A stretch of DNA of 64,000 nt, taken from NCBI GenBank assembly GCA_009760855.2, contig WPIO01000002.1, positions 2,703,001-2,767,000 on the forward strand, given 5' to 3'. Both the position numbers and the translations under genes were made by a program. Positions within the stretch are counted from its first letter, which is position 1. Every line of letters starts with the position of its first letter. Of this stretch, positions 25,800 through 36,719 are shown piece after piece. The stretch comes from Cristatella mucedo (Eukaryota > Bryozoa > Phylactolaemata > Cristatellidae). A model generated the notes under the pieces. The model had not been told where the DNA came from and made no database searches. It worked only from the letters and a program-made list of their open reading frames with translations.

Positions 25800-26265
25800 C
25801 AATGCTAATTTCAAGGGAGCCATCTCATTGTAAGCTCAGTTGGCCTACACCCAGTGCAAGTCTAGATATTTAGAGTAGAATTTCTAGTGGGCAGCTCTTT
25901 CCTGCGTATCGAGGCCTCAGTGGAGGTTCAGTGAACCACTGAACACAAATCTCTACCCTCGAGTTTCGGCTGCAATGGTTTCTAGAAAGGCATCTCGCTC
26001 GTCAGCTGCCCGTACTACGGCGTACGAGGTCAGCTACGTCGATTTGGAAGCTGTTCGATAGCATCAGCTCTAAGCATCGTTATTGTCGCAGGCGCACAGA
26101 TTGCCGCACACCTGGACTTGGTACGCACATATCGCGAATTCAATTCGGAGGGATACTGTCTGTGCAATCAGATAGCGACGGAGTAAGGGACCCTGTAACC
26201 CACTAGCACACTGGCATCGGCCAATCTGGCTGTACCTCAAGGAGACGCTCGTTAGCACGACTGTT
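25800..26265. other. Intergenic, nothing recognised
   Basis: No supported feature. Confidence 0.35.
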
Positions 26266-26267
26266 TA

Positions 26268-26440
26268 TTACAGCATTTAGTGGGTCTTTGCGATTCGTCC
26301 TTCGTGTTCGCATGAGTGCCTACACTATTCCTGCTGCTTGCGGATGCTACAACCAATCATTCGGTAATGCTTTCTATACAGCATCTGTAAAGTGCCTAGA
26401 AATATATTCAGTTTGTATTATCACTATTATTATTATATTT
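26268..26440 (+). repeat. LINE 3' tail, variant subfamily
   Basis: 'cagcatttagtgggtctttg', then 'atgctttctatacagcatct' and 'gtaaagtgcctagaaatata' with ATT repeats. The same variant tail occurs at 48862-49285. Confidence 0.75.
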
Positions 26441-26459
26441 CTTAAGACCGCCTCCATTT

Positions 26460-26986
26460 CGCGACCTCGAATGACGATCTCGCTCAATATAGGAGCAGTG
26501 ACCGCACCGCCGCCATCGGCGGCGGGGCGGCGCTTTCGACCGGTTGGCCTTCGCGCAAAGATCGTCTCGAGTCTCGAGCTGGCACGGTCCCAGCCCGGGG
26601 AGACAAGCTCGGCGGCCTTTCAGCAGCCGACATTCTTGGCTCAATGGAATGAAGGGGGGAACGGCGAGCCAAAGGTAAACCGCACGGGAGTGCGGCGCAC
26701 GGGTGGCGACGTCCCGTCGATCTGCGGTGCGGCCAGGGCGAGAGGGCCGAGTCTCGACCGGAGCTCGCACGATCACGGCAGCGGTTCCATTGTTGTCTCG
26801 CATTGGGCGATTCGCGATGCAGGTCGTCCGGAACGCTCGAGACCGCCACACTAATGCGGTTCACTTGCGCGACCGCGAGTTCTTCGGGGTTGCCTGGTGC
26901 ACGCTTGCCGGCTCTCGACGACGGCTCGCTCCGGTCGAGCCCGCAGGAGCTTATGGTCGTGCGGCATGTGCCGCGAGCCGGGATAC
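26460..26986. other. GC-rich block, left half
   Basis: CG-rich DNA with open frames on both strands (for example 26288-26854 plus, 26408-26851 minus). None shows a family motif. It may have been contiguous with 28337-28520 before the C-rich element inserted. Confidence 0.4.
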
Positions 26987-26994
26987 GGAAAGTG

Positions 26995-28328
26995 TCCCCC
27001 CCGACATTTCCCCCGACATTCCCAGCCCCCCCCCCGGTAGGACATTACCCCCCCCTCGGTAGAGCATTTCCTCCCCCTACCGTATGGAAATGTCATGGTA
27101 TAATTTTTCTTTTTTACATATCTTGTAAAAATATTATATAGCATATAATATATAACATATTCCTACATTTCAGTCGTCAGAAATGCGGTCGCTGTAGCCC
27201 TGCTTTTCGGCAGACCACCAAGTGCAAGGTCAACGCTCTGCCCCGGGCGGCCAGCAGCAGACGCTCTCGACCGCAGGCGCGAGCGCTTGCAGTATCCTCG
27301 GCCGCTGCCTCCGCCGCCCCCGCCGCCTCCCCTTCTGACAACGGTACCGCCGGCTACCGTTAGTCCAAACCTCACCGCCACCGCCACAGTCGTTGGTGCA
27401 CGGGCGTCGCGCGTCGACCGCCGCCGCCGACGCTGCGCTGGCCGCACCGCCGCCGTCGGTCGTCCTACCGAGTTGCCGCTCACATTGAGTAGTTTTATTT
27501 CAATAGAGCGTGAGCTTCATTTGATCGTGTATATATATGCGGTCGTCCCGCGCCACTCCGTGCTTTGATTTTTGCGGCTTCACTCTATCGCGGTTTTTCA
27601 AATATCTTCATTAAAAAGTCGATCGAAATGGTGAAAATGATAGAGCGCACGCTCGGTTATCTAAGTCAATTACCGTCACCCCCGAATCACAATTAAAATT
27701 ACTGTACGTACGGGCGGTTGGTCTATTTATTCGAGCCACAAATTCCACAAATCCTTCAATGTCAGGTGCAGCCTTATTGAGAGCAGTAACATTGCTCTTC
27801 TTTGCCGTGCAGTACAACTCTTCATCATCGTCGAACAAATTGCACTATTTTCATAAGTTAGTGGTTGCGTGTAAAAACTGCGTGTGTCTAATTATATGCA
27901 CACTAATAATAATAAGATATTTGTAATGTCTAATGCGTCTTATTATCCCTTACTTTGTCTAATATAGTGGGTAATACGGGTGTCATGGTGACTAAAAGGG
28001 TTTTATTTCATGTCCAGAGGGCTTTAATAATGTCAAAACCGAATTAGAGAGTCATCATGAACAGGTTTTCTATACTCTAGTTACGAAAATATTGGATTTA
28101 TAAATAAAGAATCGTACTTCGCGGAAATGTATGTATCGCGGCAGAGTCCGGAACCGATTAACCGCGATAGACGAGGGACGACAGTATATATATCTGTATT
28201 CTTAGCTATACATTCATCAACATAGGGGAATGTCCTACCCGCGGGGGGGGGGGAATGTCCTAGGGTTCACCAGGGGGAGATGCCCGAGTGGGGGGGGGGA
28301 ATATCCGGGCGGGGGAAACATCCGGGGG
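26995..28328. mobile_element. MULE-like or foldback element with C-rich tandem inverted ends
   Basis: Left end (26995-27095) and the complement of the right end (28225-28328) both consist of tandem variants of GGACATTCCCCC-type units separated by C runs. Candidate 8-bp target duplications are GGAAAGTG (26987-26994) and GGAAAGCG (28329-28336). The interior has an AT-rich part and a CCG-rich part (27180-27490). No transposase is visible, so it would be non-autonomous. Confidence 0.6.
27180..27490. other. CCG-rich insert inside the C-rich element
   Basis: Sharply GC-rich against the AT-rich remainder of the element. It has a proline-rich plus frame (27287-27568) and a minus frame (27163-27483), both low in complexity. 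It could be captured host DNA, as in Pack-MULEs; I cannot identify a source. Confidence 0.35.
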
Positions 28329-29109
28329 GGAAAGCGCCCTATAACCCGGCGACAAGCCAGCGCCGGCTCGCATGGCGGATAAGGGGCTGAGGCGGCGCCT
28401 CTGGTCTGGCGCCTGCGCGTCTCGAATCGTCCCGTTCGACGCTTCCCGTGCGGAGAGCGGAGAGTAAAAGGGGCGGAGTGGCCAGACGTCCGGCTTCTTT
28501 CGAACGTCCGTTGAACCAGTCCGCTCGAGGAGCTCGAATATTTTTTTTTCAATGTTTTTCGCTGGCTTCAAATTGACATGCATAGTTATCCTTTGCCACT
28601 CTGCAGCTTAATGCTGCGAGAAAGCAACTACTCAGCAGCGTTTCGAGCCGACGGGGGCAACCGTTAGCCAGGGCAGGCGTTTGCCCCGGATTCCCCTGCG
28701 ATATTTCACAGTCGGCGTTTCCTTTGCTCGATTCGTGAGCGAATCGGGCGTGACGAGCGTCCATCCACCACAGCAGTAGCTGCAACACACTGTGAAGCCA
28801 ACCGGGTGACTCGTGGAAGTCGTGTAACAAAGCACACAGTGCGACGATAAAGCCGAGCTCCTACATACGGGACGTCCCAAGCGTGCGGCTGATAGACTGG
28901 TAGACTTTGCTACTATAATTGGCTATGCTGTAGTGCGACCGCCAGTGTGCGCTCGCAAATTTGATGCCCTCTTCGATAACTGCCTAAAGTTTGAAAGCAT
29001 CAGCAAAGAGGATGCTTCCGCAGCGTGCGGCCGTCACGTTCACGTCCCTGTCCAAGATTGGGACTTCCTGTCACGACGGATAAGAATAATAATGCACTTA
29101 AATGCTTAC

Positions 29110-29215
29110 TTTAACTTTATGCTTACCGCTATTTAAGATGGAAGTCGCCATCCGCGAGATACTAACCGAATTCAATGTGCTGGAAAGAAATTATACATAA
29201 TACGTTGGATAATAA
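29110..29215 (+). repeat. Second copy of a hAT-2 fragment adjoining a LINE end
   Basis: 'gatggaagtcgccatccgcg' to 'agaaattatacataatacgt' is the complement of 19263-19345, part of hAT transposon 2. As at 19263, it abuts the ATT end of a LINE. Confidence 0.85.
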
Positions 29216-30890
29216 TAATAATAACAATAATAATGTACTTGATAAAGCGCCCTCAGAGAACTTAATCTCTCTCTCTCTCTCTAGGCGCTTTACATTTGCT
29301 GCAAAGGGAAATGCAATTGAATAGTGAGTAATATCATGCTTGATAAGCAAACAAAATGAATGACGTGGTTAGGGGTGACATGCACAGGGTCAGCATGCAA
29401 GTGTGGTTAGTGGCAGCATGCACAGTGTCAGCACGCATAAGCACGTGAAGGACGAATCACAGGGACCCATTAAATGCTGTCCTAAATAGGTGTGTTTTAA
29501 GTTCCTTTTTAAAGTGGTCAAGTCAGGGGATATTCTGACGCAGGTCGGGAGGGAGTTCCAGGCTTTGGGAGCATACGAACTGAATGCACGGTCTCCAAAG
29601 GATTTGAGGTTTGTACGAGGTATTTCTAGATTGTTGGATTCTGAAAAGAGGGTGGTACAATGCGTGACCTGATGGGGGAGTATGTCGGAGAGATAGGCTG
29701 GAGCCAAAGAATAGAGTGACCTAAAAGTGAGCGACGAAACCTTGAAGTCAATCCGTTGCTTGACTGGTAGCCAGTGCAGGTCGGCGAGAAGTGGTGTAAT
29801 GTGGCAACTGCGACGCTCACGACAGACAAGCCTAGCTGCGGAGTTTTGCACCAGCTGCAATCGCCTGATCACATATGCCGGTAGGCCAGTAAGCAGTGAG
29901 TTGCAGAAGTCGAGATGGGATGTCACGAATGCATGGACCAACTTGGACGTGGTATCAGGATCTAAACAAGCCCGAATTTAAGCAATGTTATGTATCTGAA
30001 AGTAGGCAGACTTGATTGTGGAGCTGATATGGTCGTCTAACCTGAGGTCGCTTTAAAACATGACACCTAGATTTCGAGCTGATTCAACAGGAGATATGCT
30101 GGCAGAGCCAATTTTGAGCGTTAGCCTTTCCAATTTCTGAATCACACTGGATTTGCCCATAACTAAGAAGTTAGTTTTATCGTCGTTTAGTTTTAGAAAA
30201 TTTGCTGCCATCCATGTGCGGATATCATCAATACATGCAGCAAGTGAGTTGAGAGAATTTGAGGTGTTAGAAGGCTGGGAGGGATCAAAGCAGCGATACA
30301 ACTGAGTGTCATCCGCATAGAAGTGAAAGCCTTGATTATGCTTAGCAATCACATCAGCAAGAGGGAGAGTATAGACCTGAAAAGAACCAAACCTAGCACG
30401 GAGCCCTGAGGTACCCCATATTTCAGAGGTACCTCAGATGATCTTTGTCCATTCACGTCAATACTCTGGAGTCTCCCACTGAGATAGGACCTGAACCACT
30501 GCAGAGCAGTGCCAGTGATGCCCAGGCGAGATGAGAGGCGCTCTAGAAGAACTTTGTGATCGGTGGTATCAAAAGCTGCCGAAAGATCAAGCAAAACAAG
30601 CAGAGACACTCTACTCGTGTCTGCATTCCTAAGTAGGTCGTTGTATACCCTACGCAATGCTGACTCTGTGGAGTGATTAGCTCTAAAGCCGGACTGGAAC
30701 TTACTAGCAAGGTGTGCAGTTTCGATATATGAGTTCAGCTGGTCCGCCACGACCCGTTCCAGTGTCTTTGATAGGAATGGTAGAAGGGCGACTGGGCGGT
30801 AGTTGCTCAAGTTCTCTTGGTCTAATGTCACTTTCTTGAGAAGTGGCCTGACTACAGATCATTTGAAAGGTGCTGGGACATGACCTGAGG
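29216..30890 (-). pseudogene. LINE (CR1/L2-like) reverse transcriptase, long copy
   Basis: Minus-strand coding: LDQENLSNYRPVALLPFLSK (RT block near 30800), ALPDLSAAFD-type LVLLDLSAAFDTTDHKVLLE (first catalytic Asp, about 30560-30620), YGVPQGSVLG (about 30390-30420), then after a frameshift GFHFYADDTQLYRCFD with the YADD active site (about 30290-30340), and the C-terminal region 29390-29941 (VHAFVTSHLDFCNSLLTGLP). The 3' end has '(CT)n ctaggcgctttacatttgct' and ATT repeats at 29216. Two or more frameshifts and no endonuclease domain. Confidence 0.88.
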
Positions 30891-30899
30891 CTTATGGCA

Positions 30900-31115
30900 T
30901 ATTAACGATAATTAAAAGGCTACAGTCGTCCTGAGCACGGCCATCCTGAGCTGCTACTTACACGATACTCACATTCTTGACTGCCCTTCTGACTTAGTTA
31001 TACTTATCACTTTCTTTTAGTTTCGTGAGAGGAAGTCTTTTGGCTACTGTGTGCTTTCCGAGAGCCGCATAAGCTTTGAGTGCGCTATAGAAAATCCTCC
31101 GGCGTAACTTCCAGT
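30900..31115 (+). repeat. T2 LINE 3' end
   Basis: 'gagaggaagtcttttggcta' and 'gagtgcgctatagaaaatcc' match 4290-4465. Confidence 0.65.
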
Positions 31116-31189
31116 TAGTCCTCGTGGCTCAGCGGAGTCGCAGACGACGGAAATGCTTTCGTGTTATGATAAAAGGTCAACTAATCGAA

Positions 31190-31312
31190 CACCCTCAGCA
31201 CTGCAGGCCATCGGCCGCCGCCTGCAGTGGACAATACAGGATCGTCCACTGCAGGTCTTGAACCCACGACCTGGGTCGTGAAGAGCGAGCAGCCTGGATT
31301 ACCTACATTTAC
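31190..31312 (-). repeat. tRNA-derived SINE, family A, truncated
   Basis: In reverse: 'cgacccaggtcgtgggttca' with the tRNA-like B box, then 'gacctgcagtggacgatcct'. Confidence 0.6.
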
Positions 31313-31740
31313 TCTCCATGCTGAACCCTATCCTTCATCCCACTATTACTGCCGTGTGTAGGAGGGCGCGAGTGTGCAATGCTAACAAATTGACAGCCAA
31401 CCAGACTGGTTTATTACTAAGCTGTAGGTGCAGGAGTACAGCGAGCATAGCATATGTAGCGGAAGAGCTAGCGTTACGAACGCTCTGCAGCGGCTTCTGC
31501 GCTAACCTCCTTAGGCCGCCCACGCTGCGCGCGTACTGGTGCTAGTCCGCGCAGACGCTTGACCCGTACTGGCAGAGCTGGCGCCTACAATCGTGGCTAG
31601 AGAGTAGCAGACGTGGCGTCACGAACGCCGAAGGTAGCAGAGCGCGGCGACAGCAGAGAGCGCCCGCACCTAAACCTATCGAGTCCACATAGTTCATGTA
31701 GGCCTGTCTATTTCTTCGCCATAGAGACACTGCCAGCCAT

Positions 31741-31872
31741 AATATAATTCCTTTGCATAGCGCCCCTAGAGAACCTAACATTTATTCAGGCGCTTCGCAT
31801 ATGCCTCGGGGCTCGAGCACACGACCTCAGGCAGACCTTGGTCGGGGCGAGCACCTTAACCGCTGGACCGGC
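31741..31872 (-). repeat. tRNA-derived SINE, family B
   Basis: In reverse: 'ccagcggttaaggtgctcgc' (A-box region), 'gtcgtgtgctcgagccccga' (B box), then the LINE-like end 'gcgctatgcaaaggaatta'. Confidence 0.78.
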
Positions 31873-31889
31873 AAGCCATGGCGTACAGC

Positions 31890-32070
31890 TCACTGGATCT
31901 TGACCCAGGGGTCAGGTGCTCGTACTTCTATACCTTAGGTCGCAGGTTTGAGTCCTACAGCAGGCAATTCCTTGTTGCCGTTACTGCATGCGGAGTGGTA
32001 GCCGTTAAGTCTCTTCTGCCGCTATCTACGGATGTATTGGGCTGCTAAATCAGTAACTTTTACTGTTATT
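31890..32070 (+). repeat. tRNA-derived SINE, family A, diverged
   Basis: B-box-like 'gtcgcaggtttgagtcctac', body similar to family A, end 'gggctgctaaatcagtaact'. Confidence 0.65.
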
Positions 32071-32079
32071 ACTAGTCTG

Positions 32080-32534
32080 AAGTCCCAAGTTCAAGTGACT
32101 AGCGGTTTCTTCTGATGGCCAGCTATACTTTCTAAGGGAAAGATATGCCACATCCAGTTCCCGTAGGCTATCTCCACTAATTAAAGCGAGAAAGTCCGTC
32201 ACGCTGCAAGATGGCACACTTCCGTCAAGAGGCAAGATGGCGCAGCGTTGTCTTATATGACAGAGCTACTATGACTCAGCGAAGTGAGCCTGCAGGCAGT
32301 GAGGTGCTCGCAGCTCAGGAACCGCTAATTATCCCAATTGTCCAAAGTGGTAAAAAAAAGTAAGAAGCATAGCTTATTTAAGTGAGCGCTCGAGAAAAGA
32401 GGGCTAACGGCAGCGAATGCCGGCTGAATGAAGTGCCCTAATCGGCCAAGGCGAAGCAGACTTGTAAGCGTAAGAATTACTCAGCTTGCGCCTGGATTGG
32501 CGAGCAACTAAGCGACCTTGACCTTGCCGCTACT

Positions 32535-32571
<37 letters not shown>

Positions 32572-32855
32572 TTGTATCGGACCGCACTGCGATTAGCCCG
32601 GTGCAGCAGTTCTACCCCGACCTGCGCGTAGTCAGCGAGCAAGAGGCTGGCCAGGGCCGGGTTGAAGGTGCTGACGCGCTAGAGTCGCGCAGGCGCCGGC
32701 TCACGATTCCTCGCGATTCACTCGGCGGCCGCGAACGCTGGACGCAGCCGATGATAGACGGAGTGTTCTGCGCGGCGGCATAGAAGTCTTGGCGTAATGT
32801 CACCAGTGCGTGAACGTGAACTTGGCTGCGACACCCGTATCTAGGCAGAGCAGAG
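32080..32855. other. Intergenic with a (CCG) tract at 32536-32571
   Basis: About twelve CCG units at 32536-32571. Otherwise no supported feature. Confidence 0.5.
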
Positions 32856-32859
32856 CTTT

Positions 32860-33245
32860 TGCAACGGTACGTAGCTGAAAGTAGGACGCTTGAGCCGTAG
32901 AACTGCTGTGGTCATCTATTGCAAGGTCCCTTTTGAACAGGACACCCGGATGCCATTCTTAGGCTACATGGGATATGCTGGCAGAGCCCACTTTGAAGAG
33001 CTGGCATACCAGCTTCCAGGGATACTAGGTTTGGCCATAAACTTTGGGTTGTTCACGTCTTCCCTCGATTTGAGAAAGCCAAGTGCAATTGTCTGCTTGC
33101 CCAGTGCAAACTTCTGTCGGAAATACAAGCAGCGATGGAGTAGAGAGATTTCGAGGCAATGGAAGAAATTTGATGATTAATGCGAAAGTACAGCTGCGTG
33201 TGATCCTGTTGAATTGTAAGTCTATAGTGTGCTTTGCGATTAGTA
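32860..33245 (-). repeat. Old LINE remnant, part 1
   Basis: 'gatatgctggcagagcccac' and 'taggtttggccataaacttt' parallel 51740-51800 of the well-preserved LINE, read in reverse. Strongly decayed. Confidence 0.6.
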
Positions 33246-33247
33246 TG

Positions 33248-33248
<1 letters not shown>

Positions 33249-33308
<60 letters not shown>

Positions 33309-33321
33309 CAGAGACAGAGAC

Positions 33322-33401
<80 letters not shown>

Positions 33402-33412
33402 AGAGAGAGATA
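33249..33412 (+). repeat. (GA)n microsatellite with a (GACAGA)n core
   Basis: GA repeats flank about six GACAGA units at 33290-33330. It lies inside the old LINE remnant. Confidence 0.96.
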
Positions 33413-33424
33413 GATAGTATAAAT

Positions 33425-33690
33425 GAAGAAAAGAGGTGAATCTAGAACAGATACCTGAACTTACCCGTACTTTAAATGGTCATTCGATTACATTTGACTT
33501 TTACATCTATGCGGCGGAGTCTCCCTTTAAGATGGGACCTCAACCATTGCAGCGCAATTCCGCTGATGGACAGACACTCAATCAGGACTCGGTGATCAAT
33601 TACGTCGTTCGCTGCCTCGAAAGCAGTCACTACCCTCAGTTTTTACGGTGTTTGCCTTCGCGTAAAATTTCTAATGCATAGACGTCTGCA
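33425..33690 (-). repeat. Old LINE remnant, part 2
   Basis: 'ggacctcaaccattgcagcg' and 'actcggtgatcaattacgtc' match the LINE region at 52130-52220 read in reverse, so the (GA)n tract splits or expanded within one LINE copy. Confidence 0.6.
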
Positions 33691-33694
33691 ATAG

Positions 33695-34140
33695 CACTGC
33701 GAAGATAGTAGGGCTCTCGAGGGGGAAGAGGAAGAGGCCCCAGAGGCACTCGATCGACTTTTGGCTCGCCCCAGCAGTACCGAGTCAGCCGAGAGAACTA
33801 TGGGCTCGAAGCACAATGTCGTTCACAAGATTTTTGGTCGGCTTACCAAGACTAGAGGTAAAAAAGAATGTCGGTCAGAGAGCAACTGGCAGATTTGAAA
33901 GCCTGCGAGGGCTTGTCGGGACGCTAGCGCCCCACCTTTAGATAAGATACAGGCACCGACGTCGAGACATGTGACGGCCAGAGCACGGCTTCCGTTTTGA
34001 ATGTTCGTGGAAAACAATCGAGTAATGAAGGGAACGCTTTTACGTAAAACAAATTTAGTATAATAATGTAGCATGCTTATTATTTTTGCATAGTTAAGAT
34101 CCGGTTGTTCTTAGTCGTTGATGAAAAGAATGAAGAACCT
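33695..34140. other. Intergenic, nothing recognised
   Basis: No supported feature. Confidence 0.35.
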
Positions 34141-34144
34141 TCCT

Positions 34145-34287
34145 GCCGAGCTGGTTTGGCCCAGTGGTTAAGGTGCTCGACACAACCGAGGTCTGGCCGA
34201 GGTCGTGGGCTCGAGCCCCATGGCATATGTAAAGCGCCTGAATAGAGATTAAGTTCTCTCAGGGCGCTATACAAATTAATTCTATTT
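34145..34287 (+). repeat. tRNA-derived SINE, family B, best copy
   Basis: A-box-like 'tggcccagtggttaaggtgc', B-box-like 'gtcgtgggctcgagccccat', then 'gtaaagcgcctgaatagaga', 'ttaagttctctcagggcgct' and 'atacaaatta'. The last 50 bp are the same as the LINE 3' end. Confidence 0.88.
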
Positions 34288-34429
34288 CATGTAAGTCAAA
34301 ACAGTCATGTACCAAGGATATTATCAATAAGCCCACCCTGACAAAAACTGGTAGGTTTGACATATCTTAATGGACTTGGACTACGGAGTTAATTCAAATA
34401 GAGAGGCTGCATATAGGGAGGTTTGACTG

Positions 34430-35250
34430 CATTTAGATAAGAACGTCGGAGCAAGAGACTAAGGACCTAAACGTGAGTGACATCCACTTGAAGTCAGTAA
34501 TTTATTGACAACGATCCAATTCTGGTCGGCGAAAATGGTTTAATGTGGCTGTTGCGAACTTGACGACACAAACGCCTAGGTGCATTGTCTTGCACCGACT
34601 TTTCGAGTCCTATTGCACGAGTAGGAAGGCCTGAAAGCAGTGAATTACATAAGTCTAAACGGGAGGTCTCAAAGACATGTATCAGGTGGCTGCGGTATAC
34701 TTATCAAAGCTATGTCGAATTCTCCAATTTTACATAGCTCAAAGTAGGCAGAAATGGCTGCGGAGATGAAATGCGTTCATCACTAGCTAGTGAATGAACT
34801 CTGGAACTGGAATCCTTGATTTCGCGCTGAGGCTTCCCATCAGCTTCCCATCTTGAGTCTGACCACTATTTGGATTCATTCCTGCGCAGTGCACGAAAAT
34901 TTCATATTGTGACAGGAGGCACAGATGAATATGGTGTCAAGTCAGGGAATCGCCCCGAATCTCACATCGACCAGTTGTATTCTAGGAATTTCAGGTCAAA
35001 CGGCAACGCAGAAAGTCAGCTCAGATGTGCGTTCGTACGGTTGCACATTAAAGTACGATCGAGAGGGGCAGCAACTATTGTGAACCTCCAGGGCAACTTC
35101 CGTTGCTAGCTTGAATCTGTGCGGGGGACTACTCGCTGACAGATACGTATCTGCAAAAATGGTGTGTCGAAGCCTATTGAGTCGCAGGTTAGTGCTGTGG
35201 AGCCGAGTGAGAAATCCATTGCAGTTAACTTTTCGACGTTTGCGTTTCTC
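34430..35250 (-). repeat. Old LINE remnant
   Basis: 'aatttattgacaacgatcca' to 'gaaggcctgaaagcagtgaa' follows the order of 51400-51540 in the preserved LINE, and 35180-35230 follows 52110-52150. No open coding left. Confidence 0.6.
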
Positions 35251-35254
35251 TCAT

Positions 35255-36045
35255 GTGATGTTGGTGTTGTCGAGTGAGTTTCGTGATCAGCGACCTGCCC
35301 GCCTCTTCAGTGGTCACTCTCTAGAGCTGATAAATGCACACCTAGCAGAGTCTCCTCTGCACCGTGCGTTTCCTGTCTTTCAGCTTTCTATATCTCAAAA
35401 TGATGGTCTGTCTCGGGGCATCTACGCTGTCCGTTATCTGTCCGATTGTCCGACGAGCTTCACTCACAGAAGACTCACTGGCCGTGCTGGACTTATCGCC
35501 TGGGTCTTTGTCCTCCGAAAGATATATTTTCCGGTAATCCGAGCTCAATGTATTTCAAAAAGGACTCTCGGGGTAAGCCTGTATAGAAGCAGTCACGTTA
35601 TCATAGGCATATCTAAGCTAGTTGCCCCAGTCGTTTCTTCAAATTCGCCAGAGACCTGGCTTTGGTGGCACTTCTGATTGGTCGTTTGGCGCTTCCTTCC
35701 GAATGGGCCAAGCGGGCGAACCAAAGTCGTACTTCATCCATCTATAGCCCAATTGCGGATGACCATCCACAGGAGTTATGGATGTAGGCCACCAAGATCG
35801 ATGGTAAAAGAGCAGTCCAGAAGATGCTTTTTATGGTGACTACTTTCGTGGAGTGCCATCGTCTGCATGCGTGCGTGCATTGGTGCTGCTTCTACGACAC
35901 GTTTCACCAGTACACAGTCACGCCTGAGTGAAGACTAGCACTCGCTCAGCGAACTTTGTTTTGTACACATGTTCGTAACAATACTTAATCACCGGGGTTC
36001 CCTCGTACTATGCGCTCCCTTCCGACAGTGGTCCTTTTTCTGTGC
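35255..36045. other. Intergenic
   Basis: A 188-codon plus frame (35111-35677) overlaps LINE remnants in reverse and shows no domain; I do not call it. Confidence 0.35.
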
Positions 36046-36049
36046 TTTT

Positions 36050-36345
36050 AACCAACCTCAAGTTGCGTTCAATGACCGTTCCTTTACTTCCGATGCTCCC
36101 AAAGCCTGGAACTTGCCTCAGATTGAGGTCGCTACATCCCCGACTTAAGAAATCGAAGGGAAGCCCGCCAGCTTTTGCATGTACCCTGTCCAGATAAATT
36201 GTGTTTCAGGTACTTAAACTCGCTGAAATTCTGCATGCCATTGTCACTAATTAGGGTTTGTGCCGTCTTTTCCAGCATATTTAAAATGCCTCTCAAGAGA
36301 TTTATTTCTTATGGGCTTTATGCAAGCATATTATTGTTATTATTT
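36050..36345 (+). repeat. LINE 3' end, old
   Basis: 'gctcccaaagcctggaactt' (LINE C-terminus), then 'cagcatatttaaaatgcctc' and a degraded ATT end. Confidence 0.6.
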
Positions 36346-36362
36346 TGAATTTGTCACCTTGG

Positions 36363-36530
36363 TGAGCCGTGATGGCCCACTAAGTAAGGTGGTTGGTTTT
36401 CACGACCTCGGTCCCGAGGTCGTGGGTTCGAATCCTGCGGTGGGCGATCCTTTATCACCGCTGCAAGCGATGGTGACAGCCGTAAAGGCTCTTCCGTCTC
36501 TATACAAAAGAGGCTGTTAAATCAGCTAGT
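36363..36530 (+). repeat. tRNA-derived SINE, family A, best copy
   Basis: 'gatggcccactaagtaaggt' (A-box region), 'gtcgtgggttcgaatcctgc' (clear B box GGTTCGAATCC), body and 'aggctgttaaatcagctagt' followed by AAT repeats. Confidence 0.88.
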
Positions 36531-36539
36531 AATAATAAA

Positions 36540-36682
36540 AAATGGCTTAGCCCAGGGGTTAAGGTGTTCGCCTTTAACGACTGAGGCTCGGGTGAATGCA
36601 TTGGATGACCGAGGTAGGCTCGAGCCCTTCGGCATATTTCTAGCGACTGGATGGAGGTTAAGTTCATTTTTGGTGTAATACA

Positions 36683-36692
<10 letters not shown>
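36540..36692 (+). repeat. tRNA-derived SINE, family B
   Basis: 'ggcttagcccaggggttaag', 'gtaggctcgagcccttcggc', then the LINE-like end 'gtaatacaaataaatta' and a (TA)n run (36690-36713). Confidence 0.75.
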
Positions 36693-36713
<21 letters not shown>

Positions 36714-36719
36714 ATTACA

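Noticed and set aside
36363-36530. Possible tRNA gene (good B box)
   Set aside because: No cloverleaf with paired acceptor stem could be drawn, and the same sequence recurs with a SINE body and repeat tail, so it is a tRNA-derived SINE.
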